Source: Cranoglanis bouderius (lineage: Eukaryota; Chordata; Actinopteri; Siluriformes; Cranoglanididae). From it: a stretch of DNA of 64,000 nt. Of this stretch, positions 51,001-54,240 are shown one piece after another. The notes below the pieces were generated by a model, which worked only from the letters and a program-made list of their open reading frames with translations, had not been told where the DNA came from and did not search any database. Location: assembly GCA_023630585.1 (NCBI GenBank), contig CM042567.1, forward strand, positions 15,495,001 through 15,559,000. The letters are read 5' to 3'. Position 1 is the first letter of the stretch; every line of letters starts with the position of its first letter. The position numbers and the translations under genes were made by a program.

Positions 51001-53452
51001 GTTTCCATTAGACAAATAAAACACTTTGCCAACTCAACATTAACATGCTACTCAAATATGTAATAGAATTTAATTGACCATACATTACATGGACTACTCT
51101 ACAGCATCAGAATTATTATACACATATATATATATATATATATATATAAATAACATCAAGTGCATCCATTCATCCATAACACTTATCCTACACAGGGAAA
51201 CCTGGAGCCTGTCCCAAGGAACTCGGGGCACTAGGTGGGGGAAACCCTGGACACCAACATGAGCTGGTGATCTGACATGATTAAGAGCTAAAGTCATATT
51301 CATAAATATAACCTGCTAACACATGTAGCTAACATGAACTAGCCTGTCAGGATTTCTGAGAGAATTTTAAGTCATTTTCATAAATGCACACAATTTACCT
51401 TGATAATGCTAGCTATTAGTAAACCAAAAAAAAAAATTTTGGCTGGAATTCTGAGAAGATTTTTGAGCAATAGTTAGAAAATGTTCATAATCAGTCTTTA
51501 TTATCTTGGCTGTTAAAGACTAAATTAAACTGTCAGCAATAGCTAGTTGGGACAGTATCCATCCATCCATTTTCCATACCACTCATCCAACATAGGGTTG
51601 TAGGGGAGCCTGAAGCCTATCCCAGGGAGCTTGAGTTACAGGGTGGGGGACACCCCAGATGGGGTGCCAAACCACCACAGGGCACAATCACACACACATT
51701 CACACACTACGGACAATTTGGAAATGCCAATCAGCCTACAATGCATGTTTTTGGACTGGGGGAGGAAACTGGAGTATCCAGATGAAGCCCCCGAAGCACG
51801 GGGAGATGCATTCCGCGCATGCAGGGCAGGGGCGGGATTTGAGCCCCCAACCCCCAGAGTTGCGATGCAAATGTGCTAACCACTAAGCCACCATGTACCC
51901 CCACCATTAAAGGAATGAGCTTAAGTAAATGTCTATTTAACAATAAAGCAAACCTAGCAGCACTTTTACTATAGGGCGTTTCAGCATGCTAGCTATTTTA
52001 GGTAGTGAAAATTTACTGAGTGAATATTTCAGCTAATCACATGCATTCTTGAAGATCTGAATTTGTATGCATCATTGTGGGCTGTGGTCAACATGGCACT
52101 GGGCCGGACAAATAAAATGACACTGTGCCAAGTCAAACCACAAGTGTGAAATGAAGGTAACTGTTATATGGTTTTGCTAAACAGAATCCTCTGCTATGTG
52201 GAAAGAAATAAGAGTCCAGTCACTGCTCAAAGTATGTGACCAGTGCAAACACAATAGACAATACAGTCTGCAGTGGATACTCTCAGAGATGGGTCAGAGT
52301 GTGAGAGATGGTAGGGCAGTGCAGGCACATTTGCTCTTATATAGTACAGTATGCATGTGTGCAGTTCTACTCAGAAATGATTCTGTGTAGTCATGCTGCA
52401 TGTCTTTACCTATACTTAGTATTAAGATAGTTATTGAATTGCACGTTGCAGGCTGGACTTACAGATTAATTATAATAATAATAATTCGTTATATTTATAT
52501 AGAGCTTTTCTAGACACTCAAAGCACTTCACATAGTATAGGGGGGAAATCTCCTCAACCACCACCAGTGTGTAGCTTCCACCTGGATGATGCGATGGCAG
52601 CTATAGTGCACCAGAACGCCCACCACACACCAGCTACTGGTGGAGAGGAGAGTGATATAGCCAAATCAGGGATGGAGATTATTAGGGGGCCATGATAGAT
52701 AAGGGCCAAAGAGGAAATTTCACCAGGACACCCCTACTCTTTACGAGAAGTGTCCTTTTTAATGACCACTGAGCGTCAGGACCTGAGTTTAACGGCTCAT
52801 CCAAAACACAGGGCTCTTTTTACAGTATAGCATCCCCATCACTATCCTGGGCCATTAGGACCCACACAGACCACAGGGAGAGCACCACCTACTGGCCTCC
52901 CTAATACCACTTCCAGCAGCAACCTTAGTTTTCCCCAGGAGGTCTCCCATCCAGATACTGGTCAGGCTCAATCCTGCGTAGCTTTAGCAGGAAACCAGGC
53001 AAGAACTGCAGGGAGATATGGCTCTGGCGAGCGGTGTAGATGTCAGACAGGTCTGTAGTGAAATGCTAAACAACAATTGCCAATCAAAATACTATACTCG
53101 GTGCCAGAGCCACCTTTTTTTCCCTCCTATTTGATTATGATTATTGTGCTACTATGGTCACCCCCAACCCCTCCACCCAACACACACGTTTATCTAAATA
53201 TCCTTGTGAAGACCTTCCATTGACATAATTATTAACGCTGTGCTAAACCCAAACCTAAACTTGACCTCAGTAACCCAAGGTAATCATTTTGGCTTTTTTC
53301 TTTTCTTTCCTTTCTTTTTTTTTTTTTTTCTTAATTAGAAAAAATCTCCTAACCAAATGTCCCCATAAGGTCAAAACTGTCACATCCTATCCTTGTGGAG
53401 ACATTTGGTCTTCACTAAGGAATAAAAACATGCGCGCACACACGCACGCACA

Positions 53453-53510
<58 letters not shown>

Positions 53511-53800
53511 TAGAGGTATACCTGCTGCTTATCTGAATTGTCTCGGCTGATTGTAGATACTTTGGGCGCTGAGACGCGCTCGCAGGTGCACCCTTCCAAT
53601 AAGTAAATCCCCGTCGGCCTGGTGCTCTGCTCATTCTCAAAGTAAAACAAGATGTTTTGATACAGAGCAAAGTATTTCTCGTTCCAGCGACTGTTCTCGG
53701 TCGCTTTCTTGCTCAGGCAGCCCCGTTTCGTTCCCTCTTTACGCGCGATCACAGAGAGATAAAGTGCGTGCCCCTCATTGTAGCGCACACTTTTCTGCAT
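11533..53800 (-). CDS. rasgrf2: RasGRF2, complete 27-exon coding gene
   Basis: Calcium/calmodulin-responsive dual exchange factor: the DH domain loads GTP on Rac-type GTPases and the CDC25 domain loads GTP on Ras, coupling receptor and NMDA-type calcium signals to ERK at the membrane (family knowledge). Hand-assembled exons give 3744 nt and 1247 residues, close to human RASGRF2 (about 1237). Order by residue: PH about 22-130, coiled coil 150-185, IQ 205-232, DH 243-430, PH 470-590, REM 635-755, Ser/Pro linker, CDC25 about 1010-1243. RasGRF2 rather than RasGRF1 is indicated by the N-terminus MQKSVRYNEGHALYL, the PH stretch KKATENSRW and GTPNFTEEG near the C-terminus. The start has A at -3 and is the first Met in its frame. 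No frameshift or internal stop is seen. Introns 1, 4, 6, 19 and 25 hold most of the transposons. Whether this is an a or b paralogue cannot be told. Confidence 0.96.
11903..11971 (-). CDS. rasgrf2: rasgrf2 exon 26 (CDC25)
   Basis: Residues 1193-1215. ISHIIREIRQFQQAPYRIEH then QPK. Acceptor ctgcag|ATT, donor aag|gtactt, 23 codons. It lies 3.9 kb from exon 25 across an intron holding a full-length Tc1 copy. Confidence 0.95.
11972..13427. other. Part of rasgrf2 intron 25, nothing recognised
   Basis: AT-rich intronic DNA with an AAATAAATAAAT patch near 12650. No coding or repeat family recognised before the MITE at 13.43 kb. Confidence 0.5.
13428..13821 (-). mobile_element. CAGTACTG-end MITE, copy 2 (left end lost)
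   Basis: Same family as the copies at 10.7 and 20.0 kb. The left third is missing and the right end ...GCACAGTACTG is intact and runs straight into TG/TA repeats. Confidence 0.75.
13822..13880. repeat. (TG)n-(TA)n-(GATA)n microsatellite between two transposons
   Basis: Simple repeat filling the gap between the right end of the MITE and the left end of the Tc1 copy at 13903. A 16-bp inverted pair (CAGGGGTTGTATA / TATACAACCCCTG) follows. Confidence 0.9.
13903..15526 (-). mobile_element. Tc1-like element, near full length, long TIRs
   Basis: A 1.62-kb element in rasgrf2 intron 25 between TA dinucleotides. Its inverted repeats of about 200 bp are marked by AAATTATGGAATCA and TCACCCGGATTTT near both ends. 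The minus-strand transposase keeps SDES (first Asp), FQDDSASCHRAKSVK (second Asp) and a distorted C-terminus, but several frameshifts and stops split it; the longest frame is 143 codons at 14328-14759. Inactive. Confidence 0.8.
15527..15780. other. Intron 25, AT-rich
   Basis: ATTTA-type low-complexity DNA between the Tc1 copy and exon 25. Nothing else seen. Confidence 0.5.
15828..15945 (-). CDS. rasgrf2: rasgrf2 exon 25 (CDC25)
   Basis: Residues 1153-1192. CNPPCVPYLGMYLTDLAFIE then EGTPNFTEEGLVNFSKMRM, the most conserved RasGEF signature; Phe in GTPNF fits RasGRF2 (Tyr in RasGRF1). Acceptor cacag|C, donor atg|gtgggt. Confidence 0.96.
16045..16124 (-). CDS. rasgrf2: rasgrf2 exon 24 (CDC25)
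   Basis: Residues 1127-1153. TKSLMDRLQKTVSSEGRFKN then LRETLK. Acceptor cattag|ACC, donor aaaaa|gtaagc, ends in phase 2. Confidence 0.94.
16301..16498 (-). CDS. rasgrf2: rasgrf2 exon 23 (CDC25 core)
   Basis: Residues 1061-1126. MSNLVASEIM, RANSIEKWLAVADICRCLNN, then [20 protein letters not shown]: the catalytic core that opens the Ras nucleotide site. Acceptor ctctcag|ATG is the end of an 80-bp (CT)n microsatellite; donor cag|gtacac. Confidence 0.96.
16501..16582. repeat. (GA)n microsatellite at the exon 23 splice acceptor
   Basis: Reads (CT)n on the rasgrf2 strand and runs to within a few bases of the exon 23 AG, so it forms the polypyrimidine tract. It has two small interruptions. Confidence 0.95.
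16650..16734 (-). CDS. rasgrf2: rasgrf2 exon 22 (CDC25)
   Basis: Residues 1032-1060. EFLGQGWMKMDKNERTPYI then MKTSQHFND. Acceptor catcag|G, donor gat|gtaagc, ends in phase 0. No open frame longer than this exon exists here; it was found from homology and phase. Confidence 0.93.
16735..17914. other. rasgrf2 intron 21, nothing recognised
   Basis: Contains a short fragment resembling a common fish repeat (CCAGCCCTGGTCCTACAGCA near 16799). Otherwise unremarkable AT-rich DNA. Confidence 0.5.
17915..18018 (-). CDS. rasgrf2: rasgrf2 exon 21 (CDC25 start)
   Basis: Residues 998-1032. MECFESLSAMELAEQITLLD then HIVFRSIPYE, the first structurally conserved region of the Ras exchange domain. Acceptor ttctaag|TCT sits directly against a (TG)n tract; donor tatga|gtgagt, ends in phase 2. 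Confidence 0.93.
18026..18054. repeat. (CA)n microsatellite at the exon 21 splice acceptor
   Basis: Reads (TG)n on the rasgrf2 strand and ends 7 bases before the exon 21 AG. Confidence 0.95.
18372..18432 (-). CDS. rasgrf2: rasgrf2 exon 20
   Basis: Residues 977-997. Short exon encoding SALSQEEPDDMQLKIRDILQT. The split codon at the exon 19/20 junction gives Ser where mammals have Arg. Acceptor tttcag|T, donor acg|gtgagc, ends in phase 0. The 2.7-kb intron upstream holds two transposon copies. Confidence 0.88.
18544..19910 (-). mobile_element. Tc1-like element with open catalytic domain
   Basis: Sits in rasgrf2 intron 19 after a TA (left end CAGTTGCAATC). Inverted repeats of about 180 bp share CAGCTGTTTGCAA and GGTTTCCCCAAATT; the right terminus is eroded into a TGTATATATATGAG minisatellite. 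The minus strand holds a 229-codon frame with the complete DDE core. The N-terminal DNA-binding half is decayed. Confidence 0.85.
18755..19444 (-). pseudogene. Tc1 transposase C-terminal half, DD34E intact
   Basis: A 229-residue open frame with LWSDETKLELFG (first Asp), TFQQDNDPKHT (second Asp) and SPDLNPIENIWWDL (Glu), ending CSTKY. Full-length relatives are about 340 residues. The missing part is the paired HTH DNA-binding region, found upstream only as broken pieces, so the protein could not bind its ends. It is the best-preserved transposase core in the window. Confidence 0.8.
19908..19965. repeat. TGTATATATATGAG minisatellite
   Basis: About three 14-bp units at the eroded right end of the Tc1 copy. 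Confidence 0.8.
20042..20572 (-). mobile_element. CAGTACTG-end MITE, copy 3
   Basis: Left end intact (CAGTACTGTGCAAAAGTTTT after TA). The right end is lost at AGGGTGTATATATA. It contains the same relict transposase C-terminal segment as copies 1 and 2. Confidence 0.8.
21173..21285 (-). CDS. rasgrf2: rasgrf2 exon 19
   Basis: Residues 940-977. DFDMNGELKAGVITLLEEVL then RDPDLLPQERKATTNIL. Acceptor gcacag|GAC, preceded by (CTG)n and a long (TG)n instead of a pyrimidine tract; donor ctaag|gttgta. Ends in phase 2. Confidence 0.93.
21309..21362. repeat. (CA)n microsatellite near the exon 19 splice acceptor
   Basis: About 26 CA units, (TG)n on the rasgrf2 strand, separated from the exon 19 AG only by a short CTG-repeat stretch. 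Confidence 0.95.
21366..21500 (+). repeat. Teleost ATTCATTCATC-type interspersed repeat, fragment
   Basis: Starts ATTCATTCATCTTC and contains GGAGCCTATCCCAGAAACACTGGGC and GATGGGACCCCAGTC, core words of a widespread fish repeat. Other copies occur near 22.67, 51.16, 51.56, 54.69 and (reversed) 58.8 kb. Confidence 0.7.
22670..23035 (+). repeat. Teleost ATTCATTCATC-type interspersed repeat
   Basis: Longer copy in intron 18 with GGAGCCTATCCCAGG, GGGACACCAGTCCATCAGAGG, CACACCTAGGGGCAATTTAG and AATCAAACCCAGGAC. Non-coding in all frames. Confidence 0.7.
23329..23435 (-). CDS. rasgrf2: rasgrf2 exon 18
   Basis: Residues 904-939. KSYDKEFLIRRAATNRVLNV then LRHWVSKHSQ, the segment before the CDC25 core. 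Acceptor caccag|GT, donor cag|gtcagc, ends in phase 0. Confidence 0.94.
23508..23951 (-). mobile_element. Tc1/mariner deletion derivative (TATGGCCAAA ends)
   Basis: A 444-bp element in intron 17 between TA dinucleotides. Ends are CATTATATGGCCAAAGG and the complement CTTTTGGCCATG, with an inner GACACCTGACCATCACA repeat. The middle still encodes, on the minus strand, scraps around the catalytic Asp and Glu (VHKASSMKTWFA). Non-autonomous. Confidence 0.8.
24240..24329 (-). CDS. rasgrf2: rasgrf2 exon 17 (linker)
   Basis: Residues 874-904. Encodes CTVSPASAFAIATAAAGHSG, a highly conserved hydrophobic patch of the RasGRF linker. Acceptor tgacag|GT, donor caag|gtcaga, ends in phase 1. Confidence 0.93.
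24535..24672 (-). CDS. rasgrf2: rasgrf2 exon 16 (linker)
   Basis: Residues 828-874. Poorly conserved linker ending in the recognisable CSLPSTPSSTPRHPRYRQPG, as in mammalian RASGRF2. Acceptor ctgacag|AT gives the only frame joining both neighbours; donor gag|gtaaat, ends in phase 1. Confidence 0.88.
24673..25754. other. rasgrf2 intron 15, no gene
   Basis: Contains an 18-bp minisatellite at about 25357-25415 (three units of ATTATGTATTTTTATTGT). Nothing else recognised. Confidence 0.6.
25755..26158 (-). CDS. rasgrf2: rasgrf2 exon 15 (REM end, Ser/Pro linker)
   Basis: Residues 693-828, the largest exon. SLELFFATNQ closes REM; then a Ser/Pro-rich regulatory linker with SPRLSRKFSTPPPLS, RTSSPMHCRKLSLSSP and APLDLSKGPSSPE. 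These proline-directed and basic-context serines are candidate kinase sites. Acceptor ctcctag|G, donor cgaa|gtaagt, ends in phase 1. Confidence 0.94.
26744..27778 (-). mobile_element. Composite Tc1-like remnant in intron 14
   Basis: Left end CAGTGCATTGCATAAGTATTCACC after a TA. The right end GGGGGTAAATATTTTTGCAG stops about 30 bp before the exon 14 donor. A minus-strand scrap near 27083-27289 reads PKNTIPTVKHGGG, a signature of Tc1 transposases. Heavily deleted. Confidence 0.75.
27811..28059 (-). CDS. rasgrf2: rasgrf2 exon 14 (REM / RasGEF-N)
   Basis: Residues 610-693. Ras exchanger motif: [51 protein letters not shown] and FTSIPV. Acceptor ctgcag|GTC, donor gtcag|gtcagg, ends in phase 2. 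A Tc1 remnant begins about 30 bp past the donor. Confidence 0.96.
28195..28325 (+). mobile_element. Non-LTR retrotransposon RT fragment
   Basis: Plus-strand translation reads HGVPQGLILRPFLFYWYMLLLD, matching the reverse-transcriptase box GVPQGSxLGPLLFxLYM of L2/CR1-like LINEs. Very short and decayed, antisense in rasgrf2 intron 13. Confidence 0.6.
28721..28803 (-). CDS. rasgrf2: rasgrf2 exon 13
   Basis: Residues 583-610. CVDNIRCNGLMTSVFEENSK and VTVPHML, leading towards the REM domain. Acceptor ctcacag|TGC, donor tcaa|gtaaga, ends in phase 2. Confidence 0.95.
29635..29771 (-). CDS. rasgrf2: rasgrf2 exon 12 (PH2)
   Basis: Residues 537-582. HLEFKLLVEPADGPSFSVVL then APSRQEKAAWTSDISQ, the closing strands and C-terminal helix of PH2. 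Acceptor tttag|AT, donor cag|gtaggc, ends in phase 0. Confidence 0.95.
29772..30966. other. rasgrf2 intron 11, no gene
   Basis: AT-rich DNA with a 16-C run interrupted once at about 30860-30876. Nothing else recognised. Confidence 0.5.
30967..31033 (-). CDS. rasgrf2: rasgrf2 exon 11 (PH2)
   Basis: Residues 515-537. Short exon encoding QGGTLSLIECTLIEELDANDED, the family's SLIDCTLIEEP strand and acidic loop. Acceptor tatag|CAA, donor gact|gtaagt, ends in phase 1. Confidence 0.92.
31169..31330 (+). mobile_element. Tc1-like terminal repeat fragment
   Basis: CAGTGTATATAAAAAGTCTA and TTAAAATTGCAGGTTTCTGTG mark the end of a common fish Tc1 family. Only one end remains, in intron 10, about 60 bp from the exon 10 donor. 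Confidence 0.65.
31389..31549 (-). CDS. rasgrf2: rasgrf2 exon 10 (PH2)
   Basis: Residues 461-514. Start of the second PH domain: SVERGKLSKVRLGTLSL, GERQCFLFTKHLLICTR and SGKLHLLK. Acceptor tttcag|GC, donor aaa|gtgagt, ends in phase 0. Confidence 0.95.
31803..31921 (-). CDS. rasgrf2: rasgrf2 exon 9 (DH-PH junction)
   Basis: Residues 421-461. MMHDEVSDTENIRKNLAIER followed by EGCDILLDTSQTFVRQ, the end of DH and the linker to PH2. Acceptor tttcag|A, donor caag|gtgagt, ends in phase 1. Confidence 0.95.
32210..32319 (-). CDS. rasgrf2: rasgrf2 exon 8 (DH)
   Basis: Residues 385-421. Starts IPRYIITLHELLAHTPHEH, the DH helix that contacts the GTPase, and ends KSKLEELS. Acceptor ctccag|ATA, donor ccaa|gtatgc, ends in phase 2. 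Confidence 0.94.
32453..32646 (-). CDS. rasgrf2: rasgrf2 exon 7 (DH)
   Basis: Residues 320-384. Central DH helices: LPMLNIYQEYVRNHQYSL, NCKQNRDFDKLLKQYE and LETFLTYPMFQ. Acceptor ttttag|CT, donor cag|gtgcac, ends in phase 0. Confidence 0.95.
33207..33303. repeat. 97-bp hairpin in the transposase promoter of copy A
   Basis: Two arms of about 48 bp, CAGGTGTCTTTTAC... and the complement, with about six mismatches and almost no loop. The right arm carries TATAAAAG upstream of the transposase ATG. Confidence 0.85.
33346..34354 (+). pseudogene. Tc1 transposase of copy A, broken
   Basis: Starts MAKTKELSKDVRDKIVDLHK with a complete paired-HTH region, then stops after VQARLKFA because about 10 nt are missing. 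The second part has LWSDETKIELFG and KHGGGDIMLWGCFSAKGTG, a Trp-to-stop after MGRG, QHDNDPKHTAKATKEW, SPDLNPIENLW, another stop after RQP, and the end FATKY. All three DD34E residues remain but the frame is broken three times. Confidence 0.85.
34780..34859 (-). CDS. rasgrf2: rasgrf2 exon 6 (DH)
   Basis: Residues 293-320. DH domain segment ETIMFLHEIFHQGLKARLANW. Acceptor ccaag|T with a poor pyrimidine tract, donor ttag|gtaagt, ends in phase 1. It lies just past the Tc1 copy of intron 6. Confidence 0.93.
35011..35264 (-). CDS. rasgrf2: rasgrf2 exon 5 (IQ motif, start of DH)
   Basis: Residues 209-293. Opens with the calmodulin-binding IQ motif IQSFMRGWLCRRKW, then the DH domain start with RKRNQIVFNMLEAETEYV and FLRPLRMAASSKKPP. 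Acceptor tgtag|ATA, donor aatag|gtatat, ends in phase 2. Confidence 0.95.
35337..35423. repeat. (TG)n-(TA)n-(CA)n microsatellite
   Basis: Abuts the left end of Tc1-like element C in intron 4. The TG part starts about 75 bp upstream of exon 5 on the gene strand. Confidence 0.95.
35613..37485 (+). pseudogene. Tc1 transposase of element C, split by an LTR
   Basis: The HTH part is open at 35871-36167 (MPRSTVKSIIKKWKVFGTTQ and HVTAISQILHKCGLYG). After AHLED-like sequence it is interrupted by the LTR, then resumes ATWKKVLWSDETKIELFGLN, VKHGGGNILLWGCFSA, TFQHDNDPKHTV and SPDLNPIENLWNDL, so DD34E residues remain. An extra 33 bp after KRYVW and a one-base shift near 37190 further damage it. Confidence 0.85.
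36178..36920 (+). mobile_element. Solo LTR with 5-bp target duplication
   Basis: A 743-bp insertion flanked by CTGAG at 36173-36177 and 36921-36925. Ends TATTAG...GTAACA fit an LTR of TGTTA...TAACA type with one G-to-A change. A promoter-like TATTTAAA at 36487 and poly(A) signal AATAAA at 36867 support an LTR. No internal coding region, so it is probably a recombined solo LTR of a Gypsy-type retrotransposon; the family is inferred. Confidence 0.75.
37751..37831. repeat. (TA)n-(CA)n microsatellite between two Tc1 elements
   Basis: Joins the right end of element C to the left end of copy B with no other sequence between. Confidence 0.95.
37832..39227 (-). mobile_element. Tc1-like element, copy B (deletion derivative)
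   Basis: Same family as copy A, inverted, 1396 bp, with ends CAGTGGAGGAAAAAAG and its complement CACTG. It keeps the 200-bp IR/DR ends and the 97-bp hairpin (38903-38999). Relative to copy A about 186 bp are missing inside the transposase. TG/TA and TA/CA microsatellites abut both ends. Confidence 0.9.
38060..38860 (-). pseudogene. Tc1 transposase of copy B, catalytic part deleted
   Basis: MAKTKELSKDVRYKIVDLHK and the HTH region are readable, with a frameshift near 38725 and the same truncation after VQARLKFA as copy A. The deletion joins ARALKM to TLMTWRG, removing QHDNDPKHT and NPIENLW, so the second Asp and the Glu are gone. Confidence 0.85.
39226..39260. repeat. (TG)n-(TA)n microsatellite
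   Basis: Directly follows the CACTG end of copy B. Confidence 0.95.
39261..40744. other. Part of rasgrf2 intron 4, nothing recognised
   Basis: An A-rich AAACAAACAAAC patch near 39410-39445 and otherwise plain AT-rich DNA. Confidence 0.5.
40745..42025 (+). mobile_element. Mariner/Tc1 element with nested L2 LINE
   Basis: Ends GATCAGCCATAACATTAAAA and the complement TTTTAATGTTATGGCTGATC. Plus-strand scraps include FQQDNVPCHTAKIVQEWFKE (second Asp) and PPRNLKDLLLTS near the C-terminus. An L2 fragment is inserted at about 41277-41886. Dead copy in intron 4. Confidence 0.8.
41277..41886 (+). mobile_element. L2-type LINE 3' fragment
   Basis: Translation in shifting frames shows SRLDYCNSRLAGLPLST, LLYSLQWLPVAERITFKTL-like and LAPRRWNELP-like words of the L2 reverse transcriptase C-terminus, and the 3' end AAAGGCCATAAATGTAAA typical of L2 tails. 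Inserted in the mariner element. Confidence 0.75.
42226..42315 (-). CDS. rasgrf2: rasgrf2 exon 4
   Basis: Residues 179-208. End of the coiled coil (VVVLNKAKERM) and an acidic linker ending DPDIKKIKK just before the IQ motif. Acceptor tttag|GTT, donor aag|gtaagt, exactly 30 codons. Confidence 0.93.
42430..42503 (+). mobile_element. Tc1-like right-end fragment in intron 3
   Basis: AAAATGTGGAAATGATAGAT then GGGGGGTGAATACTTATGCAC, the end of the same family as the remnant at 26.74 kb. It finishes 30 bp from the exon 3 donor. Confidence 0.6.
42533..42680 (-). CDS. rasgrf2: rasgrf2 exon 3 (coiled coil)
   Basis: Residues 129-178. Charged helical segment with QKYIHLVQIMETEK and LEDQDTEIERLKAE, matching the coiled coil between PH1 and IQ. 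Acceptor ttcag|C; the donor gag|gtcaaa is weak. Ends in phase 0. Confidence 0.93.
43135..43241 (-). CDS. rasgrf2: rasgrf2 exon 2
   Basis: Residues 94-129. Completes PH1: HYFLVIFGHDGQKPLELR, then the C-terminal helix with NEWVEAIQQA. Acceptor attaag|CAC, donor gccag|gtataa, ends in phase 2. It is separated from exon 1 by a 10.3-kb repeat-rich intron. Confidence 0.93.
43242..46049. other. Distal part of rasgrf2 intron 1
   Basis: GT microsatellite at 43527-43566, a four-tract G-run at 44149-44175, and a 130-codon plus-strand frame at 44583 that I do not recognise and regard as chance. No gene seen. Confidence 0.5.
44149..44175 (+). other. G-quadruplex candidate
   Basis: Four G runs of 5, 6, 6 and 6 separated by one- or two-base loops, on the template strand of rasgrf2 intron 1. 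Confidence 0.7.
46050..46506. repeat. Perfect 51-bp inverted arms around the MITE
   Basis: 46050-46100 and 46456-46506 are exact reverse complements (AAGTTCTTGCTGATTCTTAG on the left). Including the TA the arms match over 53 bp. Confidence 0.85.
46103..46453. mobile_element. Tc1-like MITE (CAGGTGCATCTCAATAAATT ends)
   Basis: A 351-bp non-coding element, TIRs over 100 bp with few mismatches, TA at both ends. It lies exactly in the centre of a longer perfect palindrome (see next entry). Confidence 0.85.
46965..47545 (-). mobile_element. MITE-like repeat, copy 2
   Basis: Inverted relative to the copy at 7.05 kb: begins GGCCACTTTAATAAGAACACC, with shared internal words (GGGTTCCACTCCTGTCAGCC, CTGAAACTGGATAGTTGAAG). 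The far end is truncated. Confidence 0.65.
47515..47626 (+). repeat. Tandem duplication of 56 bp
   Basis: Two nearly identical units starting GTATTTGTAGTGTGCATAAT, one following the other without a gap. Confidence 0.85.
48026..48108. repeat. (CT)n microsatellite
   Basis: About 40 CT units in rasgrf2 intron 1, interrupted once or twice at the right end. Confidence 0.95.
48560..48810 (+). repeat. Ostariophysan SINE-like interspersed repeat, copy 2
   Basis: Opposite orientation to the 4.39-kb copy: GGTTTCTTCCTCATGTCGTC, GACAATGTCCGTTGTTAAAA and the tail AAAATTTAATTGAA. Confidence 0.65.
49183..49822. mobile_element. Non-autonomous hAT-type element
   Basis: A 640-bp element with ends TAGTGATCGGCC and the imperfect complement GTCGACCACTA, an internal GGCCGATAT motif repeated at both sides, and imperfect 8-bp flanks CTTATGAC / CTGGTGAC (6 of 8 identical), the hAT duplication length. 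No transposase. Unusually CpG-rich for its surroundings. Confidence 0.7.
49831..51150. other. rasgrf2 intron 1, nothing recognised
   Basis: Plain AT-rich DNA with a TA microsatellite at 51122-51148. Confidence 0.5.
51155..51270 (+). repeat. Teleost ATCCATTCATCC-type repeat, fragment
   Basis: CATCCATTCATCCATAACAC then CCTGGAGCCTGTCCCAAGG, the same family as the copy starting at 51556. Confidence 0.65.
51556..51902 (+). repeat. Teleost ATCCATCCATTTTCC-type repeat, full copy
   Basis: Has GGAGCCTGAAGCCTATCCCA, the CACACACATTCACACAC block, TTTTTGGACTGGGGGAGGAA and the tRNA-B-box-like end GGGATTTGAGCC ... GTGCTAACCACTAAGCCACC. Best-preserved copy in the window. Confidence 0.75.
52485..53040 (-). 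mobile_element. 5S-rRNA-derived SINE
   Basis: At 52930-53035 the sequence CAGGAGGTCTCCCATCCAGA, then CCTGCGTAGCTTTAGCAGG, is the reverse complement of the 5S rRNA internal promoter region, so the element reads on the minus strand. Its 3' tail near 52485 (CTAGAAAAGCTCTATATAAA then AATTATTATT on that strand) is LINE-like. Architecture matches SINE3-type elements. Confidence 0.65.
53453..53512. repeat. (AAT)n microsatellite at the exon 1 donor
   Basis: About 19 units, beginning nine bases into intron 1 on the gene strand. Confidence 0.95.
53522..53800 (-). CDS. rasgrf2: rasgrf2 exon 1 (coding part)
   Basis: Residues 1-93, ending in phase 0 at a cag|gtatac donor. It carries the N-terminus (MQKSVRYNEGH) and the first half of PH domain 1, with the conserved NILFYFENEQS and GIYLLEGC strands. 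This PH plus coiled coil plus IQ block is needed for calcium-dependent membrane recruitment in the family. Confidence 0.95.
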
Positions 53801-54240
53801 TTTCCACCCCGACGTCTCACGCCGCTTTGCTTGAGCCCATGATCATCGGAGACGGACCTAAAATAAATAAATAAATAAAAAAGTAAGGAAAGTGGAAGCG
53901 ATTTAAAGAAAGATAATAGAAAAAAGAAAATCCGATCCGTGCAGCAAATCCCCTGCGACAAAAGAGCCCGCTGAAGTCCACAAATATAGACTAGTATTCG
54001 TGTCTAGTGCACACAATAACAAAGTAAAAAAAAAAAAAAAAAACCCAGATCGAGTGAACAGACGCTAAAAGCAGAATCGACCCTAATCGGCTTTGGGTGC
54101 AACTTAAAGAGACACAGCTCTGTTTCCTTCCTCTGGTGTGCTGGAGATGCGCTGCTGGATCCCCAGAGACAGTGAAAGGTGCTTTACTGTGGAACGCCAA
54201 CGGCTCAGTAACTCACTTAATATCTCTAAACACCCGTTAA
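53801..54240 (-). promoter_or_regulatory. rasgrf2 5' leader and probable promoter region
   Basis: Sequence just upstream of the start codon, with scattered CpGs near the ATG but no clear CpG island. On the minus strand a run of TTTATTTATTTATTTTAG ends at 53861 and looks like a strong splice acceptor, so a non-coding first exon further upstream is possible. No convincing TATA box was identified. Confidence 0.35.
53817..53846 (-). CDS. Upstream ORF in the rasgrf2 5' leader
   Basis: A 9-codon ORF (MIMGSSKAA, then TGA) with two in-frame ATGs, ending 16 nt before the rasgrf2 start codon and in another frame. If the leader extends this far, it would limit initiation at the main ATG. The transcription start is not visible, so its presence in mRNA is inferred. 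Confidence 0.4.
   Translation of the reverse strand: MIMGSSKAA

Noticed and set aside
52925..53040. A functional 5S rRNA gene
   Set aside because: Similarity is limited and diverged, ends are missing and the block continues into a SINE body and tail.
53387..53521. Extension of the RasGRF2 exon 1 frame into a poly-isoleucine stretch
   Set aside because: This is translation of the AAT microsatellite past the gtatac donor; the PH domain continues in exon 2.
11533..53800. Assignment of the large gene to rasgrf1
   Set aside because: N-terminal, PH1, linker and GTPNF residues agree with RasGRF2 rather than RasGRF1 across many exons.
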